From Paenibacillus aquistagni (GTDB lineage Bacteria > Bacillota > Bacilli > Paenibacillales > Paenibacillaceae), in NCBI RefSeq assembly GCF_900177815.1, contig NZ_FXAZ01000005.1, forward strand, positions 1-64,000: DNA of 64,000 bases. The letters run 5' to 3'. Made by a program: the position numbers and the translations under genes. The notes beneath the pieces are model-generated. The model saw only the letters and a list, made by a program, of their open reading frames with translations, searched no databases and was not told the origin of the DNA. Shown here piece by piece: positions 54,998 through 64,000 of the stretch. Numbering within the stretch: position 1 is the stretch's first letter; each line of letters starts with the position of its first letter.

Positions 54998-55795
54998 ATG
55001 CGTATTTCGATGTACAAAGCATTATGGGGCATGGATGGCGATATGGAATCGCAATTCAGACGAATTGCAGAGGCAGGCTACAGCGGCATCGAAGCGCATC
55101 CTCCCGCAGATGAACATACCGAAAGCTTCAAGCAATTGCTTCAGCAATACAATCTTGATTACATCGCGCTCATCGCGACAAGCGGCAAGAATCATGCCTT
55201 GTCTTTTGCTAGACAGGTTGAACGCTGTCTCGATCTTAACCCTGTACTCATCAATTCCCACAGCGGGAAGGATTCGATGCCTTTTGCCGAACAGGTGGCA
55301 TTCTTTCAAGAGACGCTGAGGATTGAAGCGCAGGCAGGCGTTCCGATTGCACATGAGACGCATCGAGGACGAGCCATGTTCACGCCATGGACGACAAAGC
55401 TGCTTGTCGAGGAGCTTCCAGCGCTTAAGCTCACAGCGGATCTCAGCCATTGGTGCTGTGTATGTGAATCCCTGCTTGAGGATCAGCAGGAATGCCCAAC
55501 CTTCTTATTCCGTCATGTCGTCCACATCCACGCGCGCGTGGGCTATGCGGAAGGCCCTCAGGTTCCTCATCCAGGAGCACCGGAATATGAGAGAGAGCTT
55601 CACGCCCATGAACAGTGGTGGAGAGAGATCTGCCTGAAGAGACAAGAAGAAGGACAGCATCTCATGACGTTCACCGCAGAATATGGACCACCAGGTTATA
55701 TGCATACCCTCCCTTTTACGAATCAGCCCGTCTCGGACTTATGGGAGGTATGCTCTTGGATGGCGAAGCGATTGGAGAAGCAGTACATGACATAA
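54998..55795 (+). CDS. Sugar phosphate isomerase/epimerase (xylose isomerase-like TIM barrel)
   Basis: 265 aa. TIM-barrel AP-endonuclease-2 superfamily: YSGIEAHPP, HETHRGRAMFTPW (metal Glu/His), LTADLSHWCCV and VVHIHARVGY with metal ligands. Likely isomerises a keto sugar; the specific substrate is unknown. ATG behind AAAGGAGA. It precedes the GH2 gene by 133 bp and probably shares its transcript. Confidence 0.85.
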   Translation: MRISMYKALWGMDGDMESQFRRIAEAGYSGIEAHPPADEHTESFKQLLQQYNLDYIALIATSGKNHALSFARQVERCLDLNPVLINSHSGKDSMPFAEQVAFFQETLRIEAQAGVPIAHETHRGRAMFTPWTTKLLVEELPALKLTADLSHWCCVCESLLEDQQECPTFLFRHVVHIHARVGYAEGPQVPHPGAPEYERELHAHEQWWREICLKRQEEGQHLMTFTAEYGPPGYMHTLPFTNQPVSDLWEVCSWMAKRLEKQYMT

Positions 55796-55928
55796 CCCAG
55801 ACGAGCAATCGCGATAAGGATTTTCAAGGCATCACCAATCGCATACCCAACTCTGCTAAGCCTTTTTTCTTAACGATCGACAGCTTAAAAAGCCATTTGC
55901 TTGTTCATACATCAGGAGGAGATAAGAC

Positions 55929-58900
55929 ATGATCACTGCCTACAAGGCCCCATCGCTTGAAGCCGTGTGGCCGCGGCCCACTATTGCACCGAAGCCTAGC
56001 TATGTCACGGGAACGGCTGATCCCGTAATATCATTGAACACAAGCGCTCACATGCATTGGCTATTCAATTCTGATGTTCATGCGATAGCTGCTGTCACTG
56101 CTCCCTCTACCACTGCGAGCATGTGGAAGGAGGTTACCGTGCCCGGCGAGCTGGCCATGCAGGGCTATGACATTGAGAATGATACGGCGTACTTCTATAA
56201 GACAGTACTCGCAATCCCTAACGACTATAAGGATAAAACCATAATACTTCGATTCCATGGGGTTTACTCCAAGGCTCGCGTATGGGTAAATGGTACGTTT
56301 ATTCGAGAGCATCAAGGTGGGTTTACAACTTGGGATTGCAACATTACGCAGCAGGTGGTTGCAGGCGAAGCGGCTTCTCTTGTGGTCGAATTTGTTGATG
56401 ATATTATGGACCCTTCCATTGGCAGCAAGTATGCCCACCACAATATTGGCGGAATCCTGCGCGATGTGGAACTGATTGCGCTCCCGCAGGTTCACCTGAC
56501 AAGACTTCATTATGAGGTCGATTTTGATGAAAAATATGAGAACGCCGAGCTCAAGCTCATGATCGGCGCTCAGCTTGCGCATACCCGCGAAGCACATGTT
56601 CAATTAGAGCTCTTCGATGCGAACCTTCATTCTGTCTCGCTTGAACAGCATGATATTCACTTTACTGACGATAGAAGCGAGCTATGCCTCACCCTTCCTG
56701 TCGAACAGCCGCACAAATGGAATGCAGAGCGGCCTTACCTTTATACACTGCGGGCTTCGTTGATAAGTGAACAGCTGCTGCTGGAAGCCGTCGAGATCAA
56801 AGTAGGGTTTCGGAAAATCACGTACGCCGGCGCAAATGGAACCGACCCTCGAGAGGTGTATGTAAATGGGGAACGGATTAAGCTAAGAGGCACTTGCCGA
56901 CACAGCATCCATCCTGAGCTTGGCAGAGTTACCTCTGCGGAGTTGGACCAGCAGGATGTAAAGATGCTCCGCGAGCAAAATGTAAACTATGTAAGAACCT
57001 CCCATTACCCGCCTACAGAAGCATTTCTTGCAGCATGCGATGAGCTTGGCATGTATGTGGAGGAAGAAACCGCAGTTAACTTTCAATATGCCAATGGTCC
57101 AGGCCCATGGCGGGATGATGAGGTCTGGTACATGAATCAGCTTGCAGAAATGATTGAGCGTGATCGCAGCCATCCGAGCGTGCTGATCTGGTCGCTTGCC
57201 AATGAATGCGGATGGCGTAAGAACGAAGAGGGCAACAAATTCAGACGACAGCTCGCCTACGTCCGTCAAGAAGAGCCTACTCGTCCAACCAAGTTCAGCT
57301 ACCCATTCCTTGTGGAGGATGGAAGTACAACCGATATCTACAGCGCGCATTATGCCGGTTATCAAGATGATATGGCCCATCACCTTGTCAGCTATGGCGT
57401 GTCGCGAGAAGACATTGTCATCAATGAGTCCTCGCCTGTCATTCATGATGAATACGCCCATATTGCATGCTACAACTTGAACGAGTTGATGCGAGACAAC
57501 AATGTGCGCAACTTCTGGGGCGAGAGCATATTAAGATTCTGGGAACGCATTGTAAATACCACAGGGGCCTTAGGCGGAGCTTTATGGGCAAACATTGACG
57601 ATATTTTCCTGCTGCCAGATGGCGTTCCTGAACGTCACCAGCAGCATTCCTTAGGCAGTGCCGCAGGTTATGGCGAATGGGGCAATATGAGTGATATCTG
57701 GCGCAGACCTAAGCCTGAATTCTGGCTGACGAAGAAGGCCTACTCGCCGGTTCGCCTGACAGAGCAGCCTGCCGGCAACCCAGGAGATGCCCCGCTCATG
57801 CTGTCGATCAAAAATTGGTTCAACCATACCAACTTAAATGATGTTAGTGTCCATTGTGAAATATATAAGGAAGATAGCAGGATAGAAGCATATACCTTTC
57901 AAGGTCCTGATGTTAAACCATATGAAGAAGGCATTCTCACGCTCCCTAAGCGAGCTTGGGAAGATCATGAGAGGATTCGCCTGAGCTTCCAAATGCAAGA
58001 CGGACTCATCGTAGATGAATATGAGATTCCGATCACTCCCCCTCAGTTTCAGTATCGAGAAGAAGTTGGCGGCAAGCTTATGCTTGAGGAGTCGGATCAG
58101 CGTTATAGGATTAATAATGATCGCGTCACATTTATCTATGATAAGCATGCCGCCCAACTCTTAGAAGCTTCCTTCAATGGGAACACCTTGCTGTCAGGAG
58201 GACCGCAGCTTCATGCTGCTGGCATAGAGCTTGGCCGCTGGATACCAGAATCCATTCAAGCAGAGATTATGGACGGCGGAAAGCATGCCATTGTCACCAT
58301 TGTCGGGCATTACAATGCAGGATGGCGGGTTCAATTTGTGCAAACCATTTCGGAGACGGGCACAATAGAAACACGATATATGCTCCTTGACGTTCAGCCG
58401 GAGCAGCCGCTGCAGGAGTTCGGGCTTTCCTTTAGGCTGCCAGCCCATCTTGAATGTGTAGAATGGGAGAAGTCAGGCTTGTATTCCGCCTACCCTGAGC
58501 ATCATATTGGAAGGCTTCGCGGACGTGCAAAGCGTGTAAGAGCAGACTATGATCGCTGTCCTGATCAATATGGCGTACGCCCTAATTGGGAATGGAAAGA
58601 CGACATGCGCAATTATTATTTAGAAGCAAAGGACAACCCTAGATCAGGCATCGTAACCAACGACTTCAAGACGATGCGCGAGCATATTTATTATTATCAA
58701 GTCGGATTCGAATCCATAAAGGAATGGCTCAGAGTCGAATCAAAAGGCCATGAAGCAGCGCGGGTCCGCTACGAGCTGGAGCAGCCGCAGCGGGTTAATG
58801 ATACCGATACCTCAATACTGACCTATACGGGAGAGTGGAGCCAGGGACAGGACTCGAAGTGCTATCAAGGCACTGAGACGTTCTCCAACCAGCCGGGAGC

Positions 58901-59327
58901 GTCCGCTAGCTTCGAGTTCTACGGCACAGGCGTACAGCTCCTTTACAAAAAACAAAGCAATACCGGCAGCCTGCTCATCCAAGTCGATGATCATCCCGCT
59001 CAGCTCATTGCAGCGCACAGTGATATCGGGATGCCGCTCTATCAGCAGCGAATTGACATTCAAGACCTGCCGCTAGGATCACACAAGCTCACTGTTCAGG
59101 TGCCTGAACATAATGACGGTGCATATGTCATCATTGATGCTTTTGAAATTCTAAATAACACGGTATCCCCTGCTGTTGAAGCTGAACTAATCATTAATCA
59201 GGCATGGAATTATGAAGGATTAAGCTGGGGCAATTATGGTGGGGAAGCAATAGAAGTCCATACGGGCTGCGCCTACTCTACTACCCTAAGACTTACGGAT
59301 AGTCCTGTGGTCAGCAAACGAGGTTAG
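55929..59327 (+). CDS. Glycoside hydrolase family 2 protein (beta-galactosidase-like)
   Basis: 1132 aa, no signal peptide. A sugar-binding N domain (about 40-200: YKDKTIILRFHGVYSKARVWVNGT), a GH2 immunoglobulin-like domain (200-300), the TIM barrel (about 305-620) with RGTCRHSIHPELG, YVRTSHYPP and LIWSLANECGW (acid/base Glu), and VINESSPVIHDEYAH with the nucleophile region. Further beta domains and a C-terminal jelly roll (about 975-1080) resembling a carbohydrate-binding module (FEFYGTGVQLLYKK) follow. Cytoplasmic. Acts on oligosaccharides taken up by the cell. Confidence 0.92.
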   Translation: MITAYKAPSLEAVWPRPTIAPKPSYVTGTADPVISLNTSAHMHWLFNSDVHAIAAVTAPSTTASMWKEVTVPGELAMQGYDIENDTAYFYKTVLAIPNDYKDKTIILRFHGVYSKARVWVNGTFIREHQGGFTTWDCNITQQVVAGEAASLVVEFVDDIMDPSIGSKYAHHNIGGILRDVELIALPQVHLTRLHYEVDFDEKYENAELKLMIGAQLAHTREAHVQLELFDANLHSVSLEQHDIHFTDDRSELCLTLPVEQPHKWNAERPYLYTLRASLISEQLLLEAVEIKVGFRKITYAGANGTDPREVYVNGERIKLRGTCRHSIHPELGRVTSAELDQQDVKMLREQNVNYVRTSHYPPTEAFLAACDELGMYVEEETAVNFQYANGPGPWRDDEVWYMNQLAEMIERDRSHPSVLIWSLANECGWRKNEEGNKFRRQLAYVRQEEPTRPTKFSYPFLVEDGSTTDIYSAHYAGYQDDMAHHLVSYGVSREDIVINESSPVIHDEYAHIACYNLNELMRDNNVRNFWGESILRFWERIVNTTGALGGALWANIDDIFLLPDGVPERHQQHSLGSAAGYGEWGNMSDIWRRPKPEFWLTKKAYSPVRLTEQPAGNPGDAPLMLSIKNWFNHTNLNDVSVHCEIYKEDSRIEAYTFQGPDVKPYEEGILTLPKRAWEDHERIRLSFQMQDGLIVDEYEIPITPPQFQYREEVGGKLMLEESDQRYRINNDRVTFIYDKHAAQLLEASFNGNTLLSGGPQLHAAGIELGRWIPESIQAEIMDGGKHAIVTIVGHYNAGWRVQFVQTISETGTIETRYMLLDVQPEQPLQEFGLSFRLPAHLECVEWEKSGLYSAYPEHHIGRLRGRAKRVRADYDRCPDQYGVRPNWEWKDDMRNYYLEAKDNPRSGIVTNDFKTMREHIYYYQVGFESIKEWLRVESKGHEAARVRYELEQPQRVNDTDTSILTYTGEWSQGQDSKCYQGTETFSNQPGASASFEFYGTGVQLLYKKQSNTGSLLIQVDDHPAQLIAAHSDIGMPLYQQRIDIQDLPLGSHKLTVQVPEHNDGAYVIIDAFEILNNTVSPAVEAELIINQAWNYEGLSWGNYGGEAIEVHTGCAYSTTLRLTDSPVVSKRG

Positions 59328-59691
59328 GAGCCACATTGAAAAAATCTATAAAGCAGCTTAAGGAGCTGAACGATCACGGAAGCCTATTCTTATTGTTCAA
59401 TTAGATCAGTCCAGATCATCTAGTTTGGAGCGTAATGCCGCTTCGCCGCTCTAAGCGGCTACGGATTGTTCTTTAAACACGAGGGTGCCTCTAACGTCCT
59501 GAAATGAGACTCCGGCACCCTCTTCTTGACTTTGACCCAAGCGAGCTCAAGTTCAAACCATGATACGAATCCATCCGCTTGTCGATTGTTCGTTCATACC
59601 ATGCCCTTAAAAATTGCAGTACGTGTGCTTGTCCACAGGTTCTGTCCAAGCAGCCGCTTACTAGAGCGAGATTCGTTACGATACAGCATTT
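59328..59691. other. Intergenic region with terminator, no gene seen
   Basis: About 360 bases between the convergent GH2 and Rrf2 genes. It holds the terminator at 59481-59522; the small plus frame 59526-59744 is rejected. Confidence 0.5.
59481..59526 (+). terminator. Terminator of the GH2 gene
   Basis: GAGGGTGCC (59481-59489) with GGCACCCTC (59514-59522), then TTCTT. Confidence 0.7.
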
Positions 59692-60165
59692 TTATACTCT
59701 TCGATAGGCATTCCAATCAAATTGCTCCAGTTGACCCACGTTAAAGGTTTTCCTCAGGAGCGTCCCCAGGGAATACTGACCAAGCGCTTCTCGATAGCGC
59801 TCTTCCGCATTGCCAAACGCTTGAATAACAAGCTGCTCTCCTATCGAGGCTGTATGCTGATCAGAGAAGATCTGATGTACCAAGGAGGTCGTCTTCAAAA
59901 ACGGAGGTGTTCCCTCTATTGCCTCGAATACATCAAGCAGCCGGATCTCATCAATATCCTTCGCCAGTTGAAAACCGCCATTTTTCCCAGAAGTCGAAGT
60001 AATCAGCTTCTTTACAACCAGCATGCGCATGATTTTCTTGAGAAAGGAAGGCGACACATCCAATCGGTCACTAATCGTATCGCTTGTAACTGCATCTCCA
60101 TTGTGCTGCGTGGCAAGCATGACCATGATGCAAATGGCCTGTTCCACTCCACTTTTGATTTGCAT
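59692..60165 (-). CDS. Rrf2-family transcriptional regulator
   Basis: 157 aa. Winged helix with VEQAICIMVMLATQ, SDRLDVSPSFLKKIMRMLVV and GKNGGFQLAKDIDEIRLLDVFEAIEG, the Rrf2 signature. It lacks the three-cysteine Fe-S cluster of IscR/NsrR (no Cys in the region near residues 90-110), so it is of the YwnA/YwgB type whose ligand is often a small molecule. Target unknown. Confidence 0.88.
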   Translation of the reverse strand: MQIKSGVEQAICIMVMLATQHNGDAVTSDTISDRLDVSPSFLKKIMRMLVVKKLITSTSGKNGGFQLAKDIDEIRLLDVFEAIEGTPPFLKTTSLVHQIFSDQHTASIGEQLVIQAFGNAEERYREALGQYSLGTLLRKTFNVGQLEQFDWNAYRRV

Positions 60166-60365
60166 AATGATCTCCTTTTGCCTCTATATTTCTTGTTTTC
60201 ATCTAATGTCGCGGGTTCCTTCTGCTCTATTATAGGGTCTTTGCGGTCAGACTCCAAACGAAAATCGAATCCCATGCGCGAAACTCGTCTCATGTCCTAG
60301 CTTCATGCAAGAAGACCCCATTCTCCCTAGCAAAGCGGAGACTGAGGTCTAGAAGACTTATAAAA

Positions 60366-60401
60366 TGTTTCAGTAAGTGCTTCAGCAAGTGTTTCAGCAG
60401 G
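60366..60401. repeat. Three 12-bp direct repeats
   Basis: TGTTTCAGTAAG, TGCTTCAGCAAG, TGTTTCAGCAGG in tandem, about 20 bp behind the broken peptidase gene. Function unknown. Confidence 0.6.
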
Positions 60402-60421
60402 AAATAGGAATCTCAGCAATA

Positions 60422-61295
60422 TTAGAAGACAAGTTCATCCAGTTCGATAGGCGCTTTGGTCAACAGCTCATAACCATATTTTCGGTCAGGACATCATCGC
60501 TTCCTTCAGCAACAAATGGAGCTTCATGGTTGCTTAGCCCAATGCCATGCCCTGTCCGATGAAGCAAATTGTCGAGAAGTCCGTACTGATCGAAGTAGCG
60601 GCGTGCCGCCAAATCCACCTCCTTCGCAGGTACACCCGGCTTCAAGACCTCTAGCGCTGCTTGTCGGGCGTTCATCATATGTCTGCTTCTTCTCGCGTTG
60701 GATCACCGAGGAAGAATGTGCGCTCGCACTCCGAGGCATAGCCGTTGACTCGGTAATAGGTCATTGCAACATTCGGTCCATCCCCATAGGTTTCGTAAAC
60801 GTCAGGCACTCCATGCGGCATTGCACTTTCCGGTGCTGGCCATACAACAGCTAATAGATTGCTGCTTAACGGATCAAGTTGCCTCTTCTGAATAAGCTCC
60901 ATATACGGAATTTGTGATAATGCTGACATCTCCAGCACCATCGTCTCTCGGGATACCTTCTTGAAGATGTCCAGCATCGTCCGGTCAGCGAGCTGAGCGC
61001 AGAAGCGGATGCGTTCAACTTCATAGCCGCTCTTGTACTGTCGCAGTGTAGATACCATATCGGATAATGTCGAGTTGTGTGCTTGAATGAGGGCATACTG
61101 GTCCGCCGGAATGTTCCCTTCAAATCCGATATGCTTGTACTTCTCCAGTACCGAACCCAAACGCTCATGCCAGTTCTCACCCGCAGGCGATGGATAGTCC
61201 CAGTATGACACGATGTCCGTATCCATGATTCCCTTCTGCACATGTGATTCCTCTAATTTGGGCACGACCAAAGTTGGTTTGTCATCGACATTCAT
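60422..61295 (-). pseudogene. M24 peptidase (Xaa-Pro dipeptidase type), three lesions
   Basis: Three frames make up one peptidase: 61295-60675 (ESAMPHGVPD and the metal-site region), 60678-60480 (HRTGHGIGLSNHEAPF with the catalytic His), and a short last part to 60422 (YELLTKAPIELDELVF). A frameshift lies at 60675-60678. About 28 residues (the EPGIY region with a metal Glu) are missing at about 60480, with a second frame change. The first 40 or so residues are also absent: the ATG at 61295 has no ribosome-binding site. Not functional. Confidence 0.85.
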
Positions 61296-61395
61296 CTACT
61301 TTTTTTATCTATAATGGATTATAATTATCTATAAATTATTTTGCAACTCCTTATTTTGATCATCATTTTACACAAATAGGAACGGAGGACGCTCA

Positions 61396-62340
61396 TTGGA
61401 TCAACCTATAACCTTCAAGAACAGCTCTCTAATTGTTGAAACCGTACTGCTGGCTGGCAAGCTCATGATGGAGAATGGCGCTGAGACAAGTCGTGTTGAG
61501 GATACGATGGAACGAATGATGCGGAAGGCCTTGTGTGATTCGCGGTCAAGCAGTTCTTAGACGTACGTTACGGTAAGCGGAATCTTTGTGAAAGCTGAAT
61601 CCGGAGAAGCTTACTTCGAAAGGATTGATGGAAGAACGTTTCATCTGCAGCATATTTGCAGCATTAATCAGCTCTCTCGTGATTATGTTGATGGACGAAT
61701 GGAGCTAGTTGACATCCACCGAGAGCTGCTTAGGGTTGCGAAGGAGCAGCCCAAGCTTGCGCTATGGAAGAGATTATGCTGGACGGCTTGCTTGAGCGGC
61801 AGCGTCATGCTGATATTTGGCAGGGTTTATCAGGATGTGCCCGCTGCCATGGCTGCAGGCATCATGGCTTACCTCTGTTATCTCTTTTTGTCCCGCGCCT
61901 TGAAGGTCCCCTTTCTAGCTGAATATGGGTCCGCGTTCCTTGGCGGCGCTGTGGGCTGCCTCATGTATATGCTTATTGGCGTGCATCTCAATCTTATTAT
62001 GATGGGAGCCGTGATTCCTCTTGTACCCGGCATTGCGATTACCAATGCCATACGCGATATGATGGCAAGACATTATCTGTCAGGCTTGATGGGTGCGATT
62101 GAGGCTATCTGCATTGCAGGTGCGCTTGGGGCTGGCATAGCATGTGTATCGTTACCGATCGTGCCGGGCATAACGTTCTACGAGGCTTTCCGCGGGCTTG
62201 TTACCGGCAATAACGGCGCAGCTGCGGTAGTATTCCTGCAAGTCGCTTATGGTGCTGCGGGGATTGCCTGCGGCATGATCATTGCCGAAGTGCTGTACCG
62301 GCATACGATCAGACGAATCCTGCATCACTGCGCTAGATGA
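61396..62340 (+). pseudogene. ThrE-type threonine/serine exporter, amber stop and domain fusion
   Basis: TTG at 61396 behind GGAGG starts a YjjP-like domain (GAETSRVEDTMERMM). An in-frame TAG at 61558-61560 interrupts it, and the same frame continues with SGIFVKAESGEAYFERI and membrane helices to PGIAITNAIRDMMARH. From about SLPIVPGITFYEAF on, it resembles the last part of the partner protein YjjB. Thus the end of yjjP appears fused to the end of yjjB, most of which is missing. A shortened product from a downstream ATG at 61588 is possible but would lack the N-terminal domain. Confidence 0.72.
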
Positions 62341-62481
62341 TGATTGGCGATTCGACTAGCCAGATATAGACCCTGCGGCAACAATGTGCCATGAAACAGG
62401 AGGCGGTGGAATAAGCTATATGTAAATCTCCATTCAATCCTGCTTAAGAAACGAAAATGGAGTTGGTTAAAAGGAGGAACG

Positions 62482-63522
62482 ATGAAAACGCATAGCGCAG
62501 CTGCATTCACCAAAGCATTTGACCGCATTACACAATCGCATTACATCCAAGAAGCCGTTGTTCTGATCGAAGATTCACAAGGGAATTATTCATGGAGCAG
62601 GGGTTATGGAGGCAGGGACATCGATTCCCCGCTTCTTATGGCAAGCATTGGCAAGCTGTTTACAACAACATGCATACTCGCTCTTCAAGAAAGAGGGCAG
62701 CTCTCGTTGAATGACAGACTCGCGATGTACATTGATGATCAGTTGCTTAGCGGACTTCATGTATACCAAGGCCGGGAATATACAAGTAAGCTGACCGTAT
62801 CTGATCTATTGTTTCAAGCAAGCGGACTGCCGGATATCTTCGAGGAGAGCAAGAATGCAACCAACGCGAGAGCGATCCAGCAGGATTTCTCTTATGACTT
62901 GGACGATATGATTCGTTGGACTAAGCAGCTTAAGCCTCACTTTGCTCCCGGAACCAAAGGAAAGGCCCATTATGCAGATATCAACTTTGATCTCTTGGGG
63001 GCTGTCATTGAGAAGGTGAATGGCACTACCATAGCTGATGCCTATGAGGAATTCATTTACCGCCCGCTGAAGCTTACATCCACCTATCTTCCTCTCTCTG
63101 TTGACGATCATATTCCGTCGATCTGCTACAAGGAGCAGAGGCTCAATCTTCCACTGTTTGTATGCAGCTGTCGGGCAAGCGGTGGAACCATTACAACCGC
63201 GCGCGAGTTAATGATCTTCTTAAAAGCTTTCTTTGGAGGAAAACTTTTCAATTCTGCGGTTATGCATACGCTGGCCCAATACAACAGGCTGCAGCTCACG
63301 ATGGGGCCGATCCGCTATGGCGGAGGCTATATGAGAATCGGGCTTCAGACGCTGCTTACCGCATTTAGGGGAAGCGGGGAGCTGCTTGGCCACTCCGGAA
63401 CGTCAGGCTCCTTCGCTTTTTATTATCCGAAGAAGGAAATTTTCTTTGTCGGCGACCTGAATCAGCTGGCGAAGCCCTCATGGCCGATTCGCTTTGTCAT
63501 GCAGCTTGCGATGAAAGCATGA
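62482..63522 (+). CDS. Serine hydrolase, beta-lactamase/PBP4 family
   Basis: 346 aa. SxxK is SIGK near residue 57 (LLMASIGKLFTTT), the YxN motif is YADIN near residue 164, and the third motif is GHSGTSGS near residue 305. No signal peptide. Such class C-like enzymes are esterases or peptidases. ATG behind AAAAGGAGG. Stands alone, convergent with the ArsR-type gene at the edge. Confidence 0.88.
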   Translation: MKTHSAAAFTKAFDRITQSHYIQEAVVLIEDSQGNYSWSRGYGGRDIDSPLLMASIGKLFTTTCILALQERGQLSLNDRLAMYIDDQLLSGLHVYQGREYTSKLTVSDLLFQASGLPDIFEESKNATNARAIQQDFSYDLDDMIRWTKQLKPHFAPGTKGKAHYADINFDLLGAVIEKVNGTTIADAYEEFIYRPLKLTSTYLPLSVDDHIPSICYKEQRLNLPLFVCSCRASGGTITTARELMIFLKAFFGGKLFNSAVMHTLAQYNRLQLTMGPIRYGGGYMRIGLQTLLTAFRGSGELLGHSGTSGSFAFYYPKKEIFFVGDLNQLAKPSWPIRFVMQLAMKA

Positions 63523-63580
63523 CGCCCCCTCCCGTTTACATTACAAGCTCTCTAAATTGCTTCTCCATAATTCATGTAAA

Positions 63581-63612
63581 CAGCCCGTCCTCCAGATCGG
63601 AAAGACGGGCTG
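63581..63612. terminator. Terminator between convergent genes
   Basis: CAGCCCGTC (63581-63589) with GACGGGCTG (63604-63612). No clear T run. Confidence 0.7.
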
Positions 63613-63620
63613 CAACCCTA

Positions 63621-64000
63621 TTATTCAGCTATGTTGACGTTAATCTCGATGTCTTGATTATAATTGCCAAAATGCTTGCCAAACAGGTTTACGCCACCGC
63701 AATGCTCCGCGTTCATGGGGCATTCGATGCGCAGTATGATATCCTCGCCCACTGCAATATTTAGATTCTCTGGACGAAACTCCGACATCTTAACACCGTC
63801 CATATAGGTGCCGTCAGACTTGATCGTCATGCTCTTCAGCACCCCATACTTCGTTCCCATCGTCCACCAAGATGGCGTATACACGCCTGGCTTGGAGCCA
63901 AAGTCGCCTGGGCACGTCCACATGGCAACCGCATGGCCATTGATGGAAAAGGTAATATCGGACGGCCAATTCTCGTTATAGCCAGGCGCCTCCGAGCATA
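63621..64000 (-). CDS. Probable ArsR-family regulator, C-terminal part (runs off right edge)
   Basis: About 126 residues to the stop at 63621, N-terminus outside the window. Contains CSEAPGYNENWPSDITF, WTCPGDFGSKPGVYTPSWW, a conserved C-terminal domain of a Paenibacillus group of ArsR-type winged-helix regulators, as I remember it. The DNA-binding part is not in view, so the call depends on this domain alone. Confidence 0.6.
   Translation of the reverse strand, partial: CSEAPGYNENWPSDITFSINGHAVAMWTCPGDFGSKPGVYTPSWWTMGTKYGVLKSMTIKSDGTYMDGVKMSEFRPENLNIAVGEDIILRIECPMNAEHCGGVNLFGKHFGNYNQDIEINVNIAE

Overview
The window looks like a chromosome segment of a Paenibacillus-type bacterium (Bacillales). 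The evidence is strong GGAGG ribosome-binding sites with frequent GTG and TTG starts, a Bacillus-like yqhH-yqhG pair, a yqzE homologue, an M-box magnesium leader, PerR boxes before ahpCF, a glycoside hydrolase 18 protein with three S-layer homology repeats, and carbohydrate clusters of sulfatases, GH2, ThuA and Gfo/Idh/MocA proteins. The species cannot be fixed from the sequence alone.

Layout. 0-5 kb: the start of a long WXG-like protein leaving the left edge, a small zinc-ribbon protein and two cytoplasmic-type sulfatases. 5-9.7 kb: an acetyltransferase and a minus-strand redox/two-component operon (Lgt-like membrane protein, CcdA, TlpA/ResA-like thioredoxin, response regulator, histidine kinase). 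9.9-12.7 kb: guanine deaminase plus NCS2 purine permease. 12.8-21.3 kb: ADP-ribosylglycohydrolase with an AraC regulator, murB, the fructose operon fruR-fruK with a wrecked fruA, and the alkylation-repair pair adaA-ogt. 21.3-33.3 kb: a phytanoyl-CoA dioxygenase followed by a mobile-DNA zone: one apparently intact DDE insertion sequence, an Rhs/HINT toxin remnant with a pentapeptide-repeat gene directly behind it, broken IS256-like and IS110-like elements, and two group II introns, one nested in the other (a twintron). 33.3-49.7 kb: housekeeping genes ahpF-ahpC, mgtE, nrdJ, yqhH-yqhG, yqzE, amidase, polysaccharide deacetylase and small proteins. 49.7-59.3 kb: a second carbohydrate region (alpha-galactosidase fragment, Gfo/Idh/MocA dehydrogenase, ThuA, GH18-SLH, sugar isomerase, GH2). 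59.7-64 kb: an Rrf2 regulator, broken M24 peptidase and ThrE-type exporter genes, a serine hydrolase, and the C-terminal end of a probable ArsR-type regulator.

The most unusual structure is the nested intron at 29388-33273. An outer intron that looks like group IIC begins about 20 nt behind the ahpF terminator. It is split about 60 nt before its reverse-transcriptase gene by a complete second intron (32936-30917) from another lineage, with its own reverse transcriptase and domain V. A second theme is gene decay by clean internal deletion: fruA, a GH36 galactosidase, an M24 peptidase and a ThrE exporter each keep recognisable ends but lack an internal or N-terminal part, with no insertion sequence at the scar. 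A third is a 15-base identity, ATATCGATAACATTT, upstream of both the sulfatase operon and the thuA-idh operon 46 kb away, suggesting one LacI-like regulon.

All calls come from reading translations and motifs by eye; no database search was run.
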